From the NCBI RefSeq assembly GCF_047425865.1, contig NZ_CP179735.1: DNA of 64,000 bases. One strand, 5' to 3'. Both the position numbers and the translations under genes were made by a program. Positions 18,351 to 26,987 of this stretch are shown here, one piece after another. Positions within the stretch are counted from its first letter, which is position 1; each line of letters starts with the position of its first letter. The notes under the pieces were generated by a model. The model did not search any database. It was not told the DNA's origin and worked only from the letters and a program-made list of their open reading frames with translations. The DNA comes from Macrococcoides equi. GTDB taxonomy: Bacteria > Bacillota > Bacilli > Staphylococcales > Staphylococcaceae.

Positions 18351-18842
18351 CTAGCTATCTACTTGTATTCTTATTAATTCAACAATTTCACTTTGACTCA
18401 AGTCTTTTGTAATAACGTATTCCTCTTCAACACCTAAAAAGTCTTTATCCAGAAACCATTGGCGCATTTCCATTTCTCCAAAGTCCACACCTTTCTTATA
18501 TTGGTGTCTTCTTAGCGTTTCTTCTAACGGAATATCAAAATAATATACATACACATCATCTCTAAACTGTTGAATCAATTCAATCAGCATACTGCCATGC
18601 TTACGTCTCGTCAATATGCCTTCAACAATAACATATTTGCAATGCTTCATCCCAAACTCAATCATCGTTCGTATCAATTCCGTTGAAACATTTCCCACTT
18701 TATCTTTTACTCTCAACATCTCACGTCTTAGCATATCTTGTGATATAAATATGCTCCCTTCACCCAAAGCTTCTTGAAGTAACTTTGCTGTCGTTGTCTT
18801 ACCACTTGCTGAGTTCCCTCTTAGAATTATCAGTTTAGCCAT
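18351..18842 (-). CDS. P-loop kinase, AAA/zeta-toxin-like small-molecule kinase
   Basis: A 163-residue P-loop protein with Walker A LRGNSASGKTTTAK at the N-terminus, a DxD-like SQDMLRREML and VIVEGIL as the Walker B strand. It resembles uridine kinase, chloramphenicol phosphotransferase and similar stand-alone kinases annotated as 'kinase' in staphylococci. The substrate is unknown. The start is set at the ATG at 18842; a TTG two codons upstream is nearer to the GAGGAG site and could also be used. Confidence 0.75.
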   Translation of the reverse strand: MAKLIILRGNSASGKTTTAKLLQEALGEGSIFISQDMLRREMLRVKDKVGNVSTELIRTMIEFGMKHCKYVIVEGILTRRKHGSMLIELIQQFRDDVYVYYFDIPLEETLRRHQYKKGVDFGEMEMRQWFLDKDFLGVEEEYVITKDLSQSEIVELIRIQVDS

Positions 18843-18921
18843 ATACAAACCAACTCCTCATACAAAAATAGTACCCGAGTTATACTCGAATACTGACTAA
18901 ATTTTTCACGTGAAACGTCTA

Positions 18922-20094
18922 TTAAATATCTCTTTTTACAACACTGGGCAATTCCATAAACGGTTGTATATCCTGTACGTATTCTAATATGCCTTGATAT
19001 TCTCCTACTTCATCAAAAACACCTTTGTATGTCACATAAATATATTCGTTGCCTTTTTTAAACCACATCGTTACGGTTTCCTGTTCTTTATTCTTAAGTT
19101 TACGCATCACTTGCATCATCTTCTTCAAACTTTTCGGAGGATGACAATTCGCTACGCTTCGTCCAATTGAAATTGGTGTTCGTATAAACATCATATCTTG
19201 AGATGCTGTAATTTCGTTAAAGTATTTAAACAAACCATGTTTATCAACAAACGTAATTTCTAAAGGAAGATTATTCAGAATCAGTTCCGCTTCTTTTAAT
19301 GTTAAATAGCCGCCACCGATTTTAATATTTTGATTGTTGTCTGCTGATTGTTTATTGCCTTCATATACTCTATCTTGATCCGTCCAAATTTCAGGTACAC
19401 TGACCGCATAACCAAACGCTTCACTCTCGCGTGCAATTGCTTCAAAATCATGTGGTTCAAAGATTTCCTGAATAAATGGGATTAGTATATCTTCTTCATA
19501 TAACATCATTTGTTTCATATCATGATAAAGGACGTCAAACGACTTTCTAATATGCTTAAATTCAATCTCATCGATTCGCTTCAAACGATTTTTAAGTTGA
19601 TGGTACGTCGCACGAATATCATCATCCATCGCCCATACTTTTCGATTTAATGTATACACTTGTTTACGTTCGAGTATTGGAAATATTAGTTTCTCTTTGC
19701 GGTTATAATGACCATACAACTTTCCTATTATTGCCAAATCATCTGCCACAATCGAAGCATCTTTATCCTGCTCAAGTGCTGCTGACTTAATATTTATCTG
19801 ATCTAACATCTCTTTAAATAACTCATTTTCGCGCTTTAATATATTGAGTGGATGATTATCATCTAATGAGATATAAACATTCTGAATCTCTTCATTCATA
19901 TGCTGATTATATGATGCTATAAGCTCATGAATTGATTCTATATCAAACTGACCTTCTGTATAATGTACCTGGATGATTGCTTGCAGAAAGTCTACTAATG
20001 ATACGTCTTCGAAATATGATAAATCAAATTGTTCTTTATTTTGAATAGCTGTTAATAGCGTTTTAATATTATTTGAATGCTCAAAATTTAGCAT
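18922..20094 (-). CDS. DUF438 / hemerythrin HHE / PAS-domain protein
   Basis: A 390-residue soluble protein. An N-terminal DUF438 segment (about 1-75) leads to a hemerythrin-like helical bundle with His/Glu ligands in DNHPLN, GHYNRKEKLIFP and YHDMKQMMLYEEDILIPF, which in relatives binds a di-iron centre, and a C-terminal PAS_10 domain (about residues 265-385). Such proteins are thought to sense oxygen or nitric oxide, or to relate to iron-sulfur repair. It is monocistronic by spacing. Confidence 0.85.
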   Translation of the reverse strand: MLNFEHSNNIKTLLTAIQNKEQFDLSYFEDVSLVDFLQAIIQVHYTEGQFDIESIHELIASYNQHMNEEIQNVYISLDDNHPLNILKRENELFKEMLDQINIKSAALEQDKDASIVADDLAIIGKLYGHYNRKEKLIFPILERKQVYTLNRKVWAMDDDIRATYHQLKNRLKRIDEIEFKHIRKSFDVLYHDMKQMMLYEEDILIPFIQEIFEPHDFEAIARESEAFGYAVSVPEIWTDQDRVYEGNKQSADNNQNIKIGGGYLTLKEAELILNNLPLEITFVDKHGLFKYFNEITASQDMMFIRTPISIGRSVANCHPPKSLKKMMQVMRKLKNKEQETVTMWFKKGNEYIYVTYKGVFDEVGEYQGILEYVQDIQPFMELPSVVKRDI

Positions 20095-20185
20095 AACACA
20101 CCTCTATTTATAAGATACATTTAATATACACCTTATCCATCTACAGATGTGTCTATAGTTTAAACCTTCACAAAATCGTCTCACC

Positions 20186-20734
20186 TTACCACACAAAGTC
20201 TTTCTTAAGTAAACTGTAACGATTCATATCGCGAAATTCATCATATAAAATGACCTCTTGTTTATCAACACCAACAAACTCAAATCCAGCTTTCTTCGCT
20301 ACTCTATTACTTGCTACGTTATCGATATCCACTTTTATCGTAAGCTTATTTAATCCCAACTGATAGAATGCAAAATCACAAAGCGTTCTGACCGATCTCG
20401 TTGTAATCCCTTGACCCGTGAAATCTTTTCTTAACCAGTAACCAATCTCTGCTTTCTTGTGAACTTGGTCGATGGCATGTAAATCAAGCGCACCAGAAAG
20501 TTCACCATTTACGAAAATTAAAAATAATCTACCCGTCCCTTGTGCAAATTCGTTTAACATCTTTTTAATAAAAGCAGTTTCAATAGCTGGTTCAGTAATA
20601 AGATCAATGAACGCTAAATATTCTCTTAAGTGATCGCGATTATCATCTATTAAATGATACAACTCTTCAGCATGAAAATATTCCGCCTGTACTAATTCAA
20701 TACGCTCATCAACTTTAATCGATAGTCTTTTCAT
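20186..20734 (-). CDS. GNAT acetyltransferase, RimJ/RimL-like
   Basis: N-acetyltransferase of 182 residues related to ribosomal-protein-serine acetyltransferases (RimL/YdaF). The acetyl-CoA loop is LRKDFTGQGITTRSVR, preceded by KAEIGYW and followed by NVASNRVAKKAGFEFVG. The ATG at 20734 follows AAAAGGGGAACGA; the upstream TTG at 20752 is within the site. Its 5' region carries a pentanucleotide repeat that may affect its promoter. The substrate is not predictable. Confidence 0.85.
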   Translation of the reverse strand: MKRLSIKVDERIELVQAEYFHAEELYHLIDDNRDHLREYLAFIDLITEPAIETAFIKKMLNEFAQGTGRLFLIFVNGELSGALDLHAIDQVHKKAEIGYWLRKDFTGQGITTRSVRTLCDFAFYQLGLNKLTIKVDIDNVASNRVAKKAGFEFVGVDKQEVILYDEFRDMNRYSLLKKDFVW

Positions 20735-20773
20735 TTCGTTCCCCTTTTCCAATTTTCTAAATTTTTCGATTTT

Positions 20774-20802
20774 GATTAGATTAGATTAGATTAGATTAGA
20801 TT
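20774..20802. repeat. GATTA pentanucleotide microsatellite, 5.8 units
   Basis: Five perfect GATTA units and a partial sixth (TAATC on the gene strand), 40-68 bases upstream of the acetyltransferase ATG. A TTGACG (minus strand, 20816-20811) sits so that the -10 position falls inside the repeat; each unit offers the same weak TAATCT. Slippage here would shift promoter spacing in steps of five. Confidence 0.9.
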
Positions 20803-20818
20803 TACAGTTTCGTCAATA

Positions 20819-20844
20819 TAAAAAACGCCAACCGAAGTTGACGT
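20819..20844 (-). terminator. UUCG-loop terminator
   Basis: Minus strand ACGTCAAC-TTCG-GTTGGCGT followed by TTTTTTAT; ends the transcript of the two genes to the right. Confidence 0.8.
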
Positions 20845-20881
20845 AAAATATAATATTGATTTGATGCTCATTGCCGGTAAT

Positions 20882-21406
20882 TTATATATCGTACGTTTTT
20901 CCTACCCAATACGTATCAAAAATACCTTCATATTTAACTTTCATTTCTTGAATAAACTCCGTATCGTGACTTACAATGTCAATTACATCATTACTTACAT
21001 AAATTATTTTATCCGAAGAATAAAATATTATAAATGACTCTCTTTCATTACCACAAACGACATTCGTAATATATTTTATCAATGGTTTAAGTTGGATACC
21101 TTTTACGGTTACATTAATGTAATCAACATCTTCTTCACCTTCATGATATACTTCTTTCCAGTTAGTGATTTTAAAATAACGACCTAAATTCGTTTTTTCA
21201 GTTTGAATATGATGACCATCTATGACACTTAACAAAAACTCCATATTCAAACTGTCATTAGCGCACGTTTCCATAATAATTTGCTTTATTAAACTCCCTT
21301 TCATCCTTTCATAGCCGAATCGAATTCTGTATTCATCACTTACCTGGAAATAAGGTGCCGGTTTGTCGATACCGAATTTGATGTAATTATTTATCTTACT
21401 ACTCAT
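20882..21406 (-). CDS. Hypothetical protein, 174 residues
   Basis: I do not recognise a domain. The protein is soluble, acidic, with alternating beta-prone stretches (YFKITNWKEV, YINVTVKGI, ESFIIFYSSDKIIYVSND). Its start overlaps the end of the HD-domain gene by eight bases, so it is cotranscribed and probably translated with it. A SD is present within the upstream gene. Some immunity-like and DUF3885-like proteins have this look, but I cannot support a family. Confidence 0.6.
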   Translation of the reverse strand: MSSKINNYIKFGIDKPAPYFQVSDEYRIRFGYERMKGSLIKQIIMETCANDSLNMEFLLSVIDGHHIQTEKTNLGRYFKITNWKEVYHEGEEDVDYINVTVKGIQLKPLIKYITNVVCGNERESFIIFYSSDKIIYVSNDVIDIVSHDTEFIQEMKVKYEGIFDTYWVGKTYDI

Positions 21407-21983
21407 CCCTCAACAATCCTTTCTCAACACATCTATCAATGATTTCTTCTGCAAGTTCCCAGATTGCTGGGGCATCGTCTTTAATGAATATTTTCTTACG
21501 TATTACTTGTGACTTTGTTAGATTATAAGGATTATAATTCTCATCACTCACCTCATATAAATTAATCAATGCAATGAATGCATCTATGACGCGTGCATAT
21601 TTTGCATCATGAGCTTCACCTTGTTCAAATGTTGTCCAAAGTTCAATAATTTCCTTTTGTTGTTCATTGTCTAGCATTGATACCACTTTATTTAGAGATG
21701 AAAGTTCTCTATCAAACGAATCTCTCTTCCCTTCATCATCAAACACCCATGTATCCCCTGCATAAATTTCTCCTAAATCATGTACAAGCAGCATCTTGAT
21801 TACTTGATTAATATCTACCGGTTCAGGATAAAATTTTTCAAACTGCATTGCGACTAACGCAGCCTGCCATGAGTGTTCGGCACTGTTCTCATACCTGCCA
21901 TCCAACGTATCACTTTTTCTCTGGATTGTTTTTAATTTTTCTAACTCCCTGGCAAAGTCATAAACTTTTTGTATTTTTTTCAT
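21399..21983 (-). CDS. HD-domain hydrolase, YfbR/HDDC2-like 5'-nucleotidase type
   Basis: Metal-dependent phosphohydrolase of 194 residues. The HD-domain ligands are H in NSAEHSWQ, HD in MLLVHDLGE and a downstream Asp in ARVIDAFI. Relatives remove 5'-phosphate from deoxynucleotides. The ATG at 21983 follows GGGAGCG at a proper distance. It is first in a two-gene unit with the hypothetical at 20882. Confidence 0.82.
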   Translation of the reverse strand: MKKIQKVYDFARELEKLKTIQRKSDTLDGRYENSAEHSWQAALVAMQFEKFYPEPVDINQVIKMLLVHDLGEIYAGDTWVFDDEGKRDSFDRELSSLNKVVSMLDNEQQKEIIELWTTFEQGEAHDAKYARVIDAFIALINLYEVSDENYNPYNLTKSQVIRKKIFIKDDAPAIWELAEEIIDRCVEKGLLRDE

Positions 21984-22117
21984 AATACGCTCCCGAAATA
22001 AATTTTCTATAAATTAAAATAAAAAAGTTTTAAAAAAATGAAAAATCCTCTTGTCTAAATTATACATTAAAGGTAACCTTAAATTACAATTTTAAATTTT
22101 TATGGAGGTATAAGCCA

Positions 22118-23512
22118 ATGACAAATGGGTTTATTTTTTTAAACGTCTTAATTCTTAGTATTCTCATAGGAATACTTATATTCATGAATCGAAAACATGT
22201 TTCTTTCTCTAAACGTGTTTTCACAGGAATGATTCTTGGTATTCTTTTAGGTATAGGTATTCAATTTGCATACGGTACAGATTCAAAAATTACTTTAGGT
22301 ACACTAGACTGGTATAGTATCATTGGTAGCGGTTATGTACAGTTACTTATGCTTATTGTAGTTCCCCTTGTAATGGTTTCAATCATTCGTTCAATTATTA
22401 ACTTAAATACGACAGAGAAATTAGGTAAAATGGCTGGATTAGTCATCGGAATATTAATCACTACAACTTTAATTGCAGCAACAATTGGTATTGCTTCTGC
22501 ATTATTATTCGATTTAAGTGCGGAAGAAATTCACATTGGTCAGGATCAGAAGATGCGTGGTAGTGAAATAGAAGATAAATTTGATACAATGGAACAAAAA
22601 ACCACGCCTCAGCGTATCGTTAACTTTATTCCTAGTAATGTCTTTATGGATATGACAGGCGCACGCCCAACTTCAACAATTGCTGTCGTAATATTTTCTT
22701 TCTTAGTGGGTATCGCAGTACTTGGCGTACGCAGAAAACAACCAGAACAAGCAGCCATGTTTACAAGTATGGTGGATGCAGTTTTTGCTGTTGTCATGCG
22801 ACTCGTAACAATCATCTTGCGATTAACACCTTACGGAGTCCTTGCATTAATGGCAAATATGATCGCCAGCACAAATTTCGCAGGAATCATTGAACTCGGA
22901 AAATTTGTTTTAGCTTCATATGTTGCATTAGGAACGATGTTTATTGTTCATTTAATTATTATCGCCTTAACTGGACTAAGTCCAGTTCAATATTTGAAGA
23001 AAGTATTCCCTACACTAGCTTTTGCATTTACTTCTCGTTCTAGTGCAGGTGCTATTCCTTTAAATATTTCAGCGCAAAAAAATGCTTTAGGGGTAGACGA
23101 GGCAACTGCAAATATGTCTGCATCATTTGGTGCAACGATGGGACAAAACGGTTGTGCTGGTATTTATCCAGCAATGCTCGCTGTAATGATCGCACCTACT
23201 GCTGGAATTAATCCGTTATCTCCTGAATTCATAGTACAACTTGCAATTATCACCGCAATTAGTTCATTTGGCGTCGCAGGTGTTGGTGGTGGTGCAACAT
23301 TTGCTGCAATCATTGTACTCTCATCAATGGGATTACCAATTGCACTTGCAGGAGTATTAATCACTGTTGAGCCACTTATAGATATGGGTCGTACTGCTTT
23401 AAACGTCAATGGCAGTATGTTATCTGGAACGCTCACTTCAAAATTTTTAGGTCTATTTAATAAAGATATTTTCAATGATAAGTATGCTGTAGTAGAAAAT
23501 ACCGAAGTATAG
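22118..23512 (+). CDS. tcyP: L-cystine uptake symporter, TcyP type
   Basis: Dicarboxylate/amino acid:cation symporter (DAACS) family, 464 residues, eight to nine membrane segments. The N-terminal pair of helices, the HP1-like SRSSAGAIPLN, the NGCAGIYPAMLAV stretch and the DMGRTALNVNGS motif of the transport core match TcyP (YhcL) of Bacillus and staphylococci, a sodium-coupled cystine carrier. GGAGG lies ahead of the ATG and a strong terminator follows; it is monocistronic. I see no clear CymR box upstream. Confidence 0.88.
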   Translation: MTNGFIFLNVLILSILIGILIFMNRKHVSFSKRVFTGMILGILLGIGIQFAYGTDSKITLGTLDWYSIIGSGYVQLLMLIVVPLVMVSIIRSIINLNTTEKLGKMAGLVIGILITTTLIAATIGIASALLFDLSAEEIHIGQDQKMRGSEIEDKFDTMEQKTTPQRIVNFIPSNVFMDMTGARPTSTIAVVIFSFLVGIAVLGVRRKQPEQAAMFTSMVDAVFAVVMRLVTIILRLTPYGVLALMANMIASTNFAGIIELGKFVLASYVALGTMFIVHLIIIALTGLSPVQYLKKVFPTLAFAFTSRSSAGAIPLNISAQKNALGVDEATANMSASFGATMGQNGCAGIYPAMLAVMIAPTAGINPLSPEFIVQLAIITAISSFGVAGVGGGATFAAIIVLSSMGLPIALAGVLITVEPLIDMGRTALNVNGSMLSGTLTSKFLGLFNKDIFNDKYAVVENTEV

Positions 23513-23517
23513 ATATT

Positions 23518-23550
23518 AAGCCATCCGTTATCTTTTATGGATGGCTTTTT
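23518..23550 (+). terminator. Terminator of tcyP
   Basis: AGCCATCC / GGATGGCT with a short loop followed by TTTTT. Confidence 0.88.
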
Positions 23551-23624
23551 AATTTTCCATTTGTTTTAATGAATAATTTTGTTACGATAATATCAACTAA
23601 TATTTTACAGAAAGTTGGATTTTT

Positions 23625-25244
23625 ATGCCTTTATGGGGAACGTATACAATCATTGCGCTAGGTATTTTATTATTTGGTATCGGACTTGCTATAAGCGACA
23701 AAATAAAACGACATCAAAAAATCAAGAAATTATGGGAGAACCAGTCCATTCTTTATCGTCCTAAAGGTAATCACATTAAGTATCATCAGTATTTTGATTT
23801 TTTAAGAGAAAATGAATCAAGTTATATTGATGATGTGACGTGGAACGATCTGGATATGAATCGTGTATTTAGTAAGATGAACTATAACTTCACAACTGTT
23901 GGTGAGGAGTATATGTATGCGGCACTGAGAAATGCGCCAAATCACACTATCAATGAGTCATTAACTGATGTTATAAACACTAACCGTACAATTCGCGAGA
24001 AAATATCATTCATCCTGGCTGATTTAGGTAGAAGTACGAATAATAATGCGAGTCGTTTCGCCTTTAAAAATAAGTCGTACGAAAAATATAATCCTTTATT
24101 GATTTTTATCAGTTTACTCCCCTTCTTAAGTTTATTTTCATTTGCTTTCGGTTTAAGTATCGGTATATTCACCGTCATCTTTTGTATCGGAATTGTAATG
24201 TCATTATCCTTAAGTTTCAAATCAAAGACTGAATTACTTTATAGTGATTTATTTTACGCAGTAAATATTATTGATACAGCAAACAAGTTATTAAATTTAA
24301 AGCAAAGTCATCAGGATATTACGCCCCCTAAAATTCGTTCAATTAAATTTTTAAGCTATTTAATGTTAAGTGATGATAATAATGAAGCGAACATCGCTCT
24401 CCAACTTATCAATGCGTTAAAGATGTTATTTATGACGGATTATCATACTTATCACTATGCCTTACGCATCTTAAGAAAAAACCAACAATCATACTCAAGC
24501 TACTTCCAAATTGTCGGACAGTATGATTTAAGTTATAGTGTCGCCATGTACCGACAAACTTTGCCGTATTATGCATTACCTGAAATTGGTCCTTTGCATA
24601 CTGAAGAGATGTACCATCCATTGCTTAATCGTCCTGTAGCGAATGATTATACGCATCATCAAAGCGTATTACTGACAGGATCAAATGCCTCAGGTAAATC
24701 AACATTTATGAAAACTGTTGCACTAAATATCATACTTGCTCAAGGTATCAATACTACAGCAAGTGAGGTGTTTCATTATCAACCTGGACTTGTCTTAACT
24801 TCAATGAATTTAGAAGATAGTTTGGCTAAAGGTGACAGTTACTTTATCGCTGAAATCAAATCCATTAAACGAATTATTCAAGCAATCGATACATACGATG
24901 TTACTTATGTCTTTATCGATGAAATTCTTAGAGGGACGAATACTAAGGAAAGAATAGCTTCAGCCACAGCTATTTTGAAGCATATAAGCAGTCATAAACA
25001 TACGTTATTATTTGCGGCTACGCATGATATCGAATTAACAGAAATTCTAAAAGATAACTTTGACTTCTATTTCTTCAGAGAACATTTAACAGAAGACAAT
25101 GACGTAGCATTTGATTATGTAATCCGCAAAGGGGTTACGACTACTTCTAATGCTATTGAATTAATGAGAATTCATCATTACCCTGAACACCTCTATCATG
25201 AAGCAAAAGAACAGTTAGCTAAACTAAAAAATCTGAATACGTGA
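23625..25244 (+). CDS. Membrane-associated MutS-family ATPase
   Basis: A 539-residue protein with the MutS ATPase core at the C-terminus: Walker A GSNASGKSTFM (about residue 348), the N2-like SYFIAEIKS, Walker B YVFIDEILRGTN and the ATHDIEL switch. Unlike mismatch-repair MutS it lacks the mismatch-binding domain and has TM helices: one at residues 6-24 and a pair around 150-200. Such proteins are common in Firmicutes as 'MutS-related'; their role is not known to be mismatch repair. It is monocistronic, ending at a hairpin terminator. Confidence 0.85.
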   Translation: MPLWGTYTIIALGILLFGIGLAISDKIKRHQKIKKLWENQSILYRPKGNHIKYHQYFDFLRENESSYIDDVTWNDLDMNRVFSKMNYNFTTVGEEYMYAALRNAPNHTINESLTDVINTNRTIREKISFILADLGRSTNNNASRFAFKNKSYEKYNPLLIFISLLPFLSLFSFAFGLSIGIFTVIFCIGIVMSLSLSFKSKTELLYSDLFYAVNIIDTANKLLNLKQSHQDITPPKIRSIKFLSYLMLSDDNNEANIALQLINALKMLFMTDYHTYHYALRILRKNQQSYSSYFQIVGQYDLSYSVAMYRQTLPYYALPEIGPLHTEEMYHPLLNRPVANDYTHHQSVLLTGSNASGKSTFMKTVALNIILAQGINTTASEVFHYQPGLVLTSMNLEDSLAKGDSYFIAEIKSIKRIIQAIDTYDVTYVFIDEILRGTNTKERIASATAILKHISSHKHTLLFAATHDIELTEILKDNFDFYFFREHLTEDNDVAFDYVIRKGVTTTSNAIELMRIHHYPEHLYHEAKEQLAKLKNLNT

Positions 25245-25254
25245 GATACGTGAT

Positions 25255-25284
25255 AGCGCATTCATTGTAATGCGCTGTCTTTTA
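25255..25284 (+). terminator. Terminator of the MutS-like gene
   Basis: AGCGCATT / AATGCGCT, short loop, then GTCTTTT. Confidence 0.75.
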
Positions 25285-25402
25285 ATTTGTGACAAATATA
25301 TGAATGATACAGCTTCCCCCTTTACATTAATACAGAATGGGCGTATCTTTATATGTGAAATAATTCACGTTTAAAAAATAAAAGAAAAGAAGATGATTTT
25401 TT

Positions 25403-25765
25403 ATGTTCGGCATATCAATAGCAGGTTTAATTCTCCGCTTCATCATTGGTGGAATCGCAGTTACAGCCGCTTCTATCATGGCAGGAAAAGTAGGAGGTAA
25501 GCTTGGTGGCATTATCGCAACAATGCCTGCTGTGTTTCTCGCAGCAATTCTCTCTTTATCTGTTGATCACAAAGGTAGTGAGCTTGTCACAGCTTCTATG
25601 AACTTAAGCAGTGGTGCAATTATGGGTATCACAAGTTGTATTTTCACAGTAGCGCTTACTTCTATCTACGTAACAAAAAACGGATTCAAAAAAGGTGCAG
25701 CGTTCTCTGTTATCTGCTGGTTCATCATTTCATGCACATTATTCGCAATAAAAAACTTATACTAA
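25403..25765 (+). CDS. DUF3147 family membrane protein, first of a pair
   Basis: A 120-residue protein with four hydrophobic helices and a glycine-rich GKVGGKLGGIIATMPAVF motif, the DUF3147 core. It is followed 15 bases later by a paralogue, a typical paired arrangement that suggests a heteromeric membrane complex, as seen in other two-gene small membrane protein families. No function is known. Confidence 0.8.
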   Translation: MFGISIAGLILRFIIGGIAVTAASIMAGKVGGKLGGIIATMPAVFLAAILSLSVDHKGSELVTASMNLSSGAIMGITSCIFTVALTSIYVTKNGFKKGAAFSVICWFIISCTLFAIKNLY

Positions 25766-25780
25766 AGGAAGTCTTCATTC

Positions 25781-26179
25781 ATGAAACCTAGAATATTATT
25801 ACTTAAATTTTTAATTGGTGGTTCTACTGTCGCATTTAGTTATATCGTATCTTGTATCATTCCATGGAAAGATTTCGGAGGTATATTCGCTACATTTCCA
25901 GCAGTATTTTTATTATCTATGGTTATTGCCGGATTCGAATATGGCGACGAACTTGCGAGTCATGTATGTCGCGGCGCGATATTTGGTATGACTGGTTGCT
26001 TGTGCTGTATTTTAGCAACTTGGGGTATGTTAAGTTCAACAAATAACTGGCCACTCAGCATAATAGTTGGTCTTATCACATGGTTCACTAGTGCCTTCAT
26101 GATTTCTACAATCGTTGCAAAAGTCGCTGAGTTTAGCAAACACAAAACTTCAACAAAGCACGTTACAATCCATAAATAA
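25781..26179 (+). CDS. DUF3147 family membrane protein, second of a pair
   Basis: A 132-residue, four-helix paralogue of the preceding gene: FGGIFATFPAVFL aligns with the GGIIATMPAVFLA of the first. Spacing of 15 bases with AAAGGAAG upstream indicates an operon. It ends in a basic tail. Function unknown; transport or envelope maintenance is only inference. Confidence 0.8.
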   Translation: MKPRILLLKFLIGGSTVAFSYIVSCIIPWKDFGGIFATFPAVFLLSMVIAGFEYGDELASHVCRGAIFGMTGCLCCILATWGMLSSTNNWPLSIIVGLITWFTSAFMISTIVAKVAEFSKHKTSTKHVTIHK

Positions 26180-26181
26180 AA

Positions 26182-26220
26182 ATAAGGCAATGCATCCATC
26201 AGGGAGCATTGCCTTATCTT
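26182..26220. terminator. Bidirectional terminator
   Basis: ATAAGGCAATGC / GCATTGCCTTAT between the convergent DUF3147 operon and the IsaB-like gene. Confidence 0.88.
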
Positions 26221-26225
26221 TATTA

Positions 26226-26867
26226 TTAGTAAGTAACTTTAGCAGGATTAATTTTAATAGAAGTTAAGAATCCAGCTTTATCAAAGTTAGCTGAGTATGA
26301 ACCGTATTTAGTTTTGAATGTTGCAGTTGATTTACCAGTTTTAGCTGTTTTATCACTTAATAAAGTGTTTGCAGCATGCGCTTTTAAGAAGTCAGCTTTT
26401 TTAATAACACCTTTTTTCACTGGGAAACTCATAGATGTAATTACACCTTTTGTTTTGTAGATTGTAGTGTCATTTACTACAGATTTAACTGGTTTAGATT
26501 GAATCACATTATTTTTTGTAACTGATAAATTGTTTAATTTAAAGTTACCGTAGTTTAACGCTTGTACAAAATATTTGTCTAATTCAAAATCAGCATTACG
26601 TGCAGTATAACCATTATAGTTGTAATATGGTTCTGTTACTTTTGTAGCATCTTTCGTTGGAGTTGCTTTCGTTGTTGTTGTTTTTGTGCCTGCTTTAATT
26701 TCTCCGCTTTTTACTTGATCAGTTTTAGTAACAGTTGTTACTACTGTTGTCGTCGTTGTAGTTTTTGTTGTTGTCACTGTATCAGCTTTCGCAACATTTA
26801 AACCTGTTAATAATAATGATGATACTGTACCTGCGATTATAAACTTGTTCATAGTATTTGTTTTCAT
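26226..26867 (-). CDS. Secreted IsaB-like antigen with Thr/Lys-rich linker
   Basis: A 213-residue secreted protein. A signal peptide covers about residues 1-27 (basic start, hydrophobic core, cleavage near AKA-DT), then a Thr-rich, repetitive low-complexity linker of about 60 residues, then a domain starting PYYNYNGYTARNADFELDK that matches the IsaB family of staphylococci (an extracellular nucleic-acid-binding immunodominant antigen). A paralogue lies at 47,219. The ATG at 26867 is used since AGGAG sits seven bases upstream; the ATG at 26873 is too close. The linker is absent from the paralogue. Confidence 0.8.
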   Translation of the reverse strand: MKTNTMNKFIIAGTVSSLLLTGLNVAKADTVTTTKTTTTTTVVTTVTKTDQVKSGEIKAGTKTTTTKATPTKDATKVTEPYYNYNGYTARNADFELDKYFVQALNYGNFKLNNLSVTKNNVIQSKPVKSVVNDTTIYKTKGVITSMSFPVKKGVIKKADFLKAHAANTLLSDKTAKTGKSTATFKTKYGSYSANFDKAGFLTSIKINPAKVTY

Positions 26868-26987
26868 ATTCATTCTCCTAATTGTATATTACTTTAACAA
26901 TTTCATATTACTGACATTTACAACCTCTGTCAATTTATATTCTAAAAGATAGGACTAAAGTATGAGAATGGATAACTCAATGATTTA

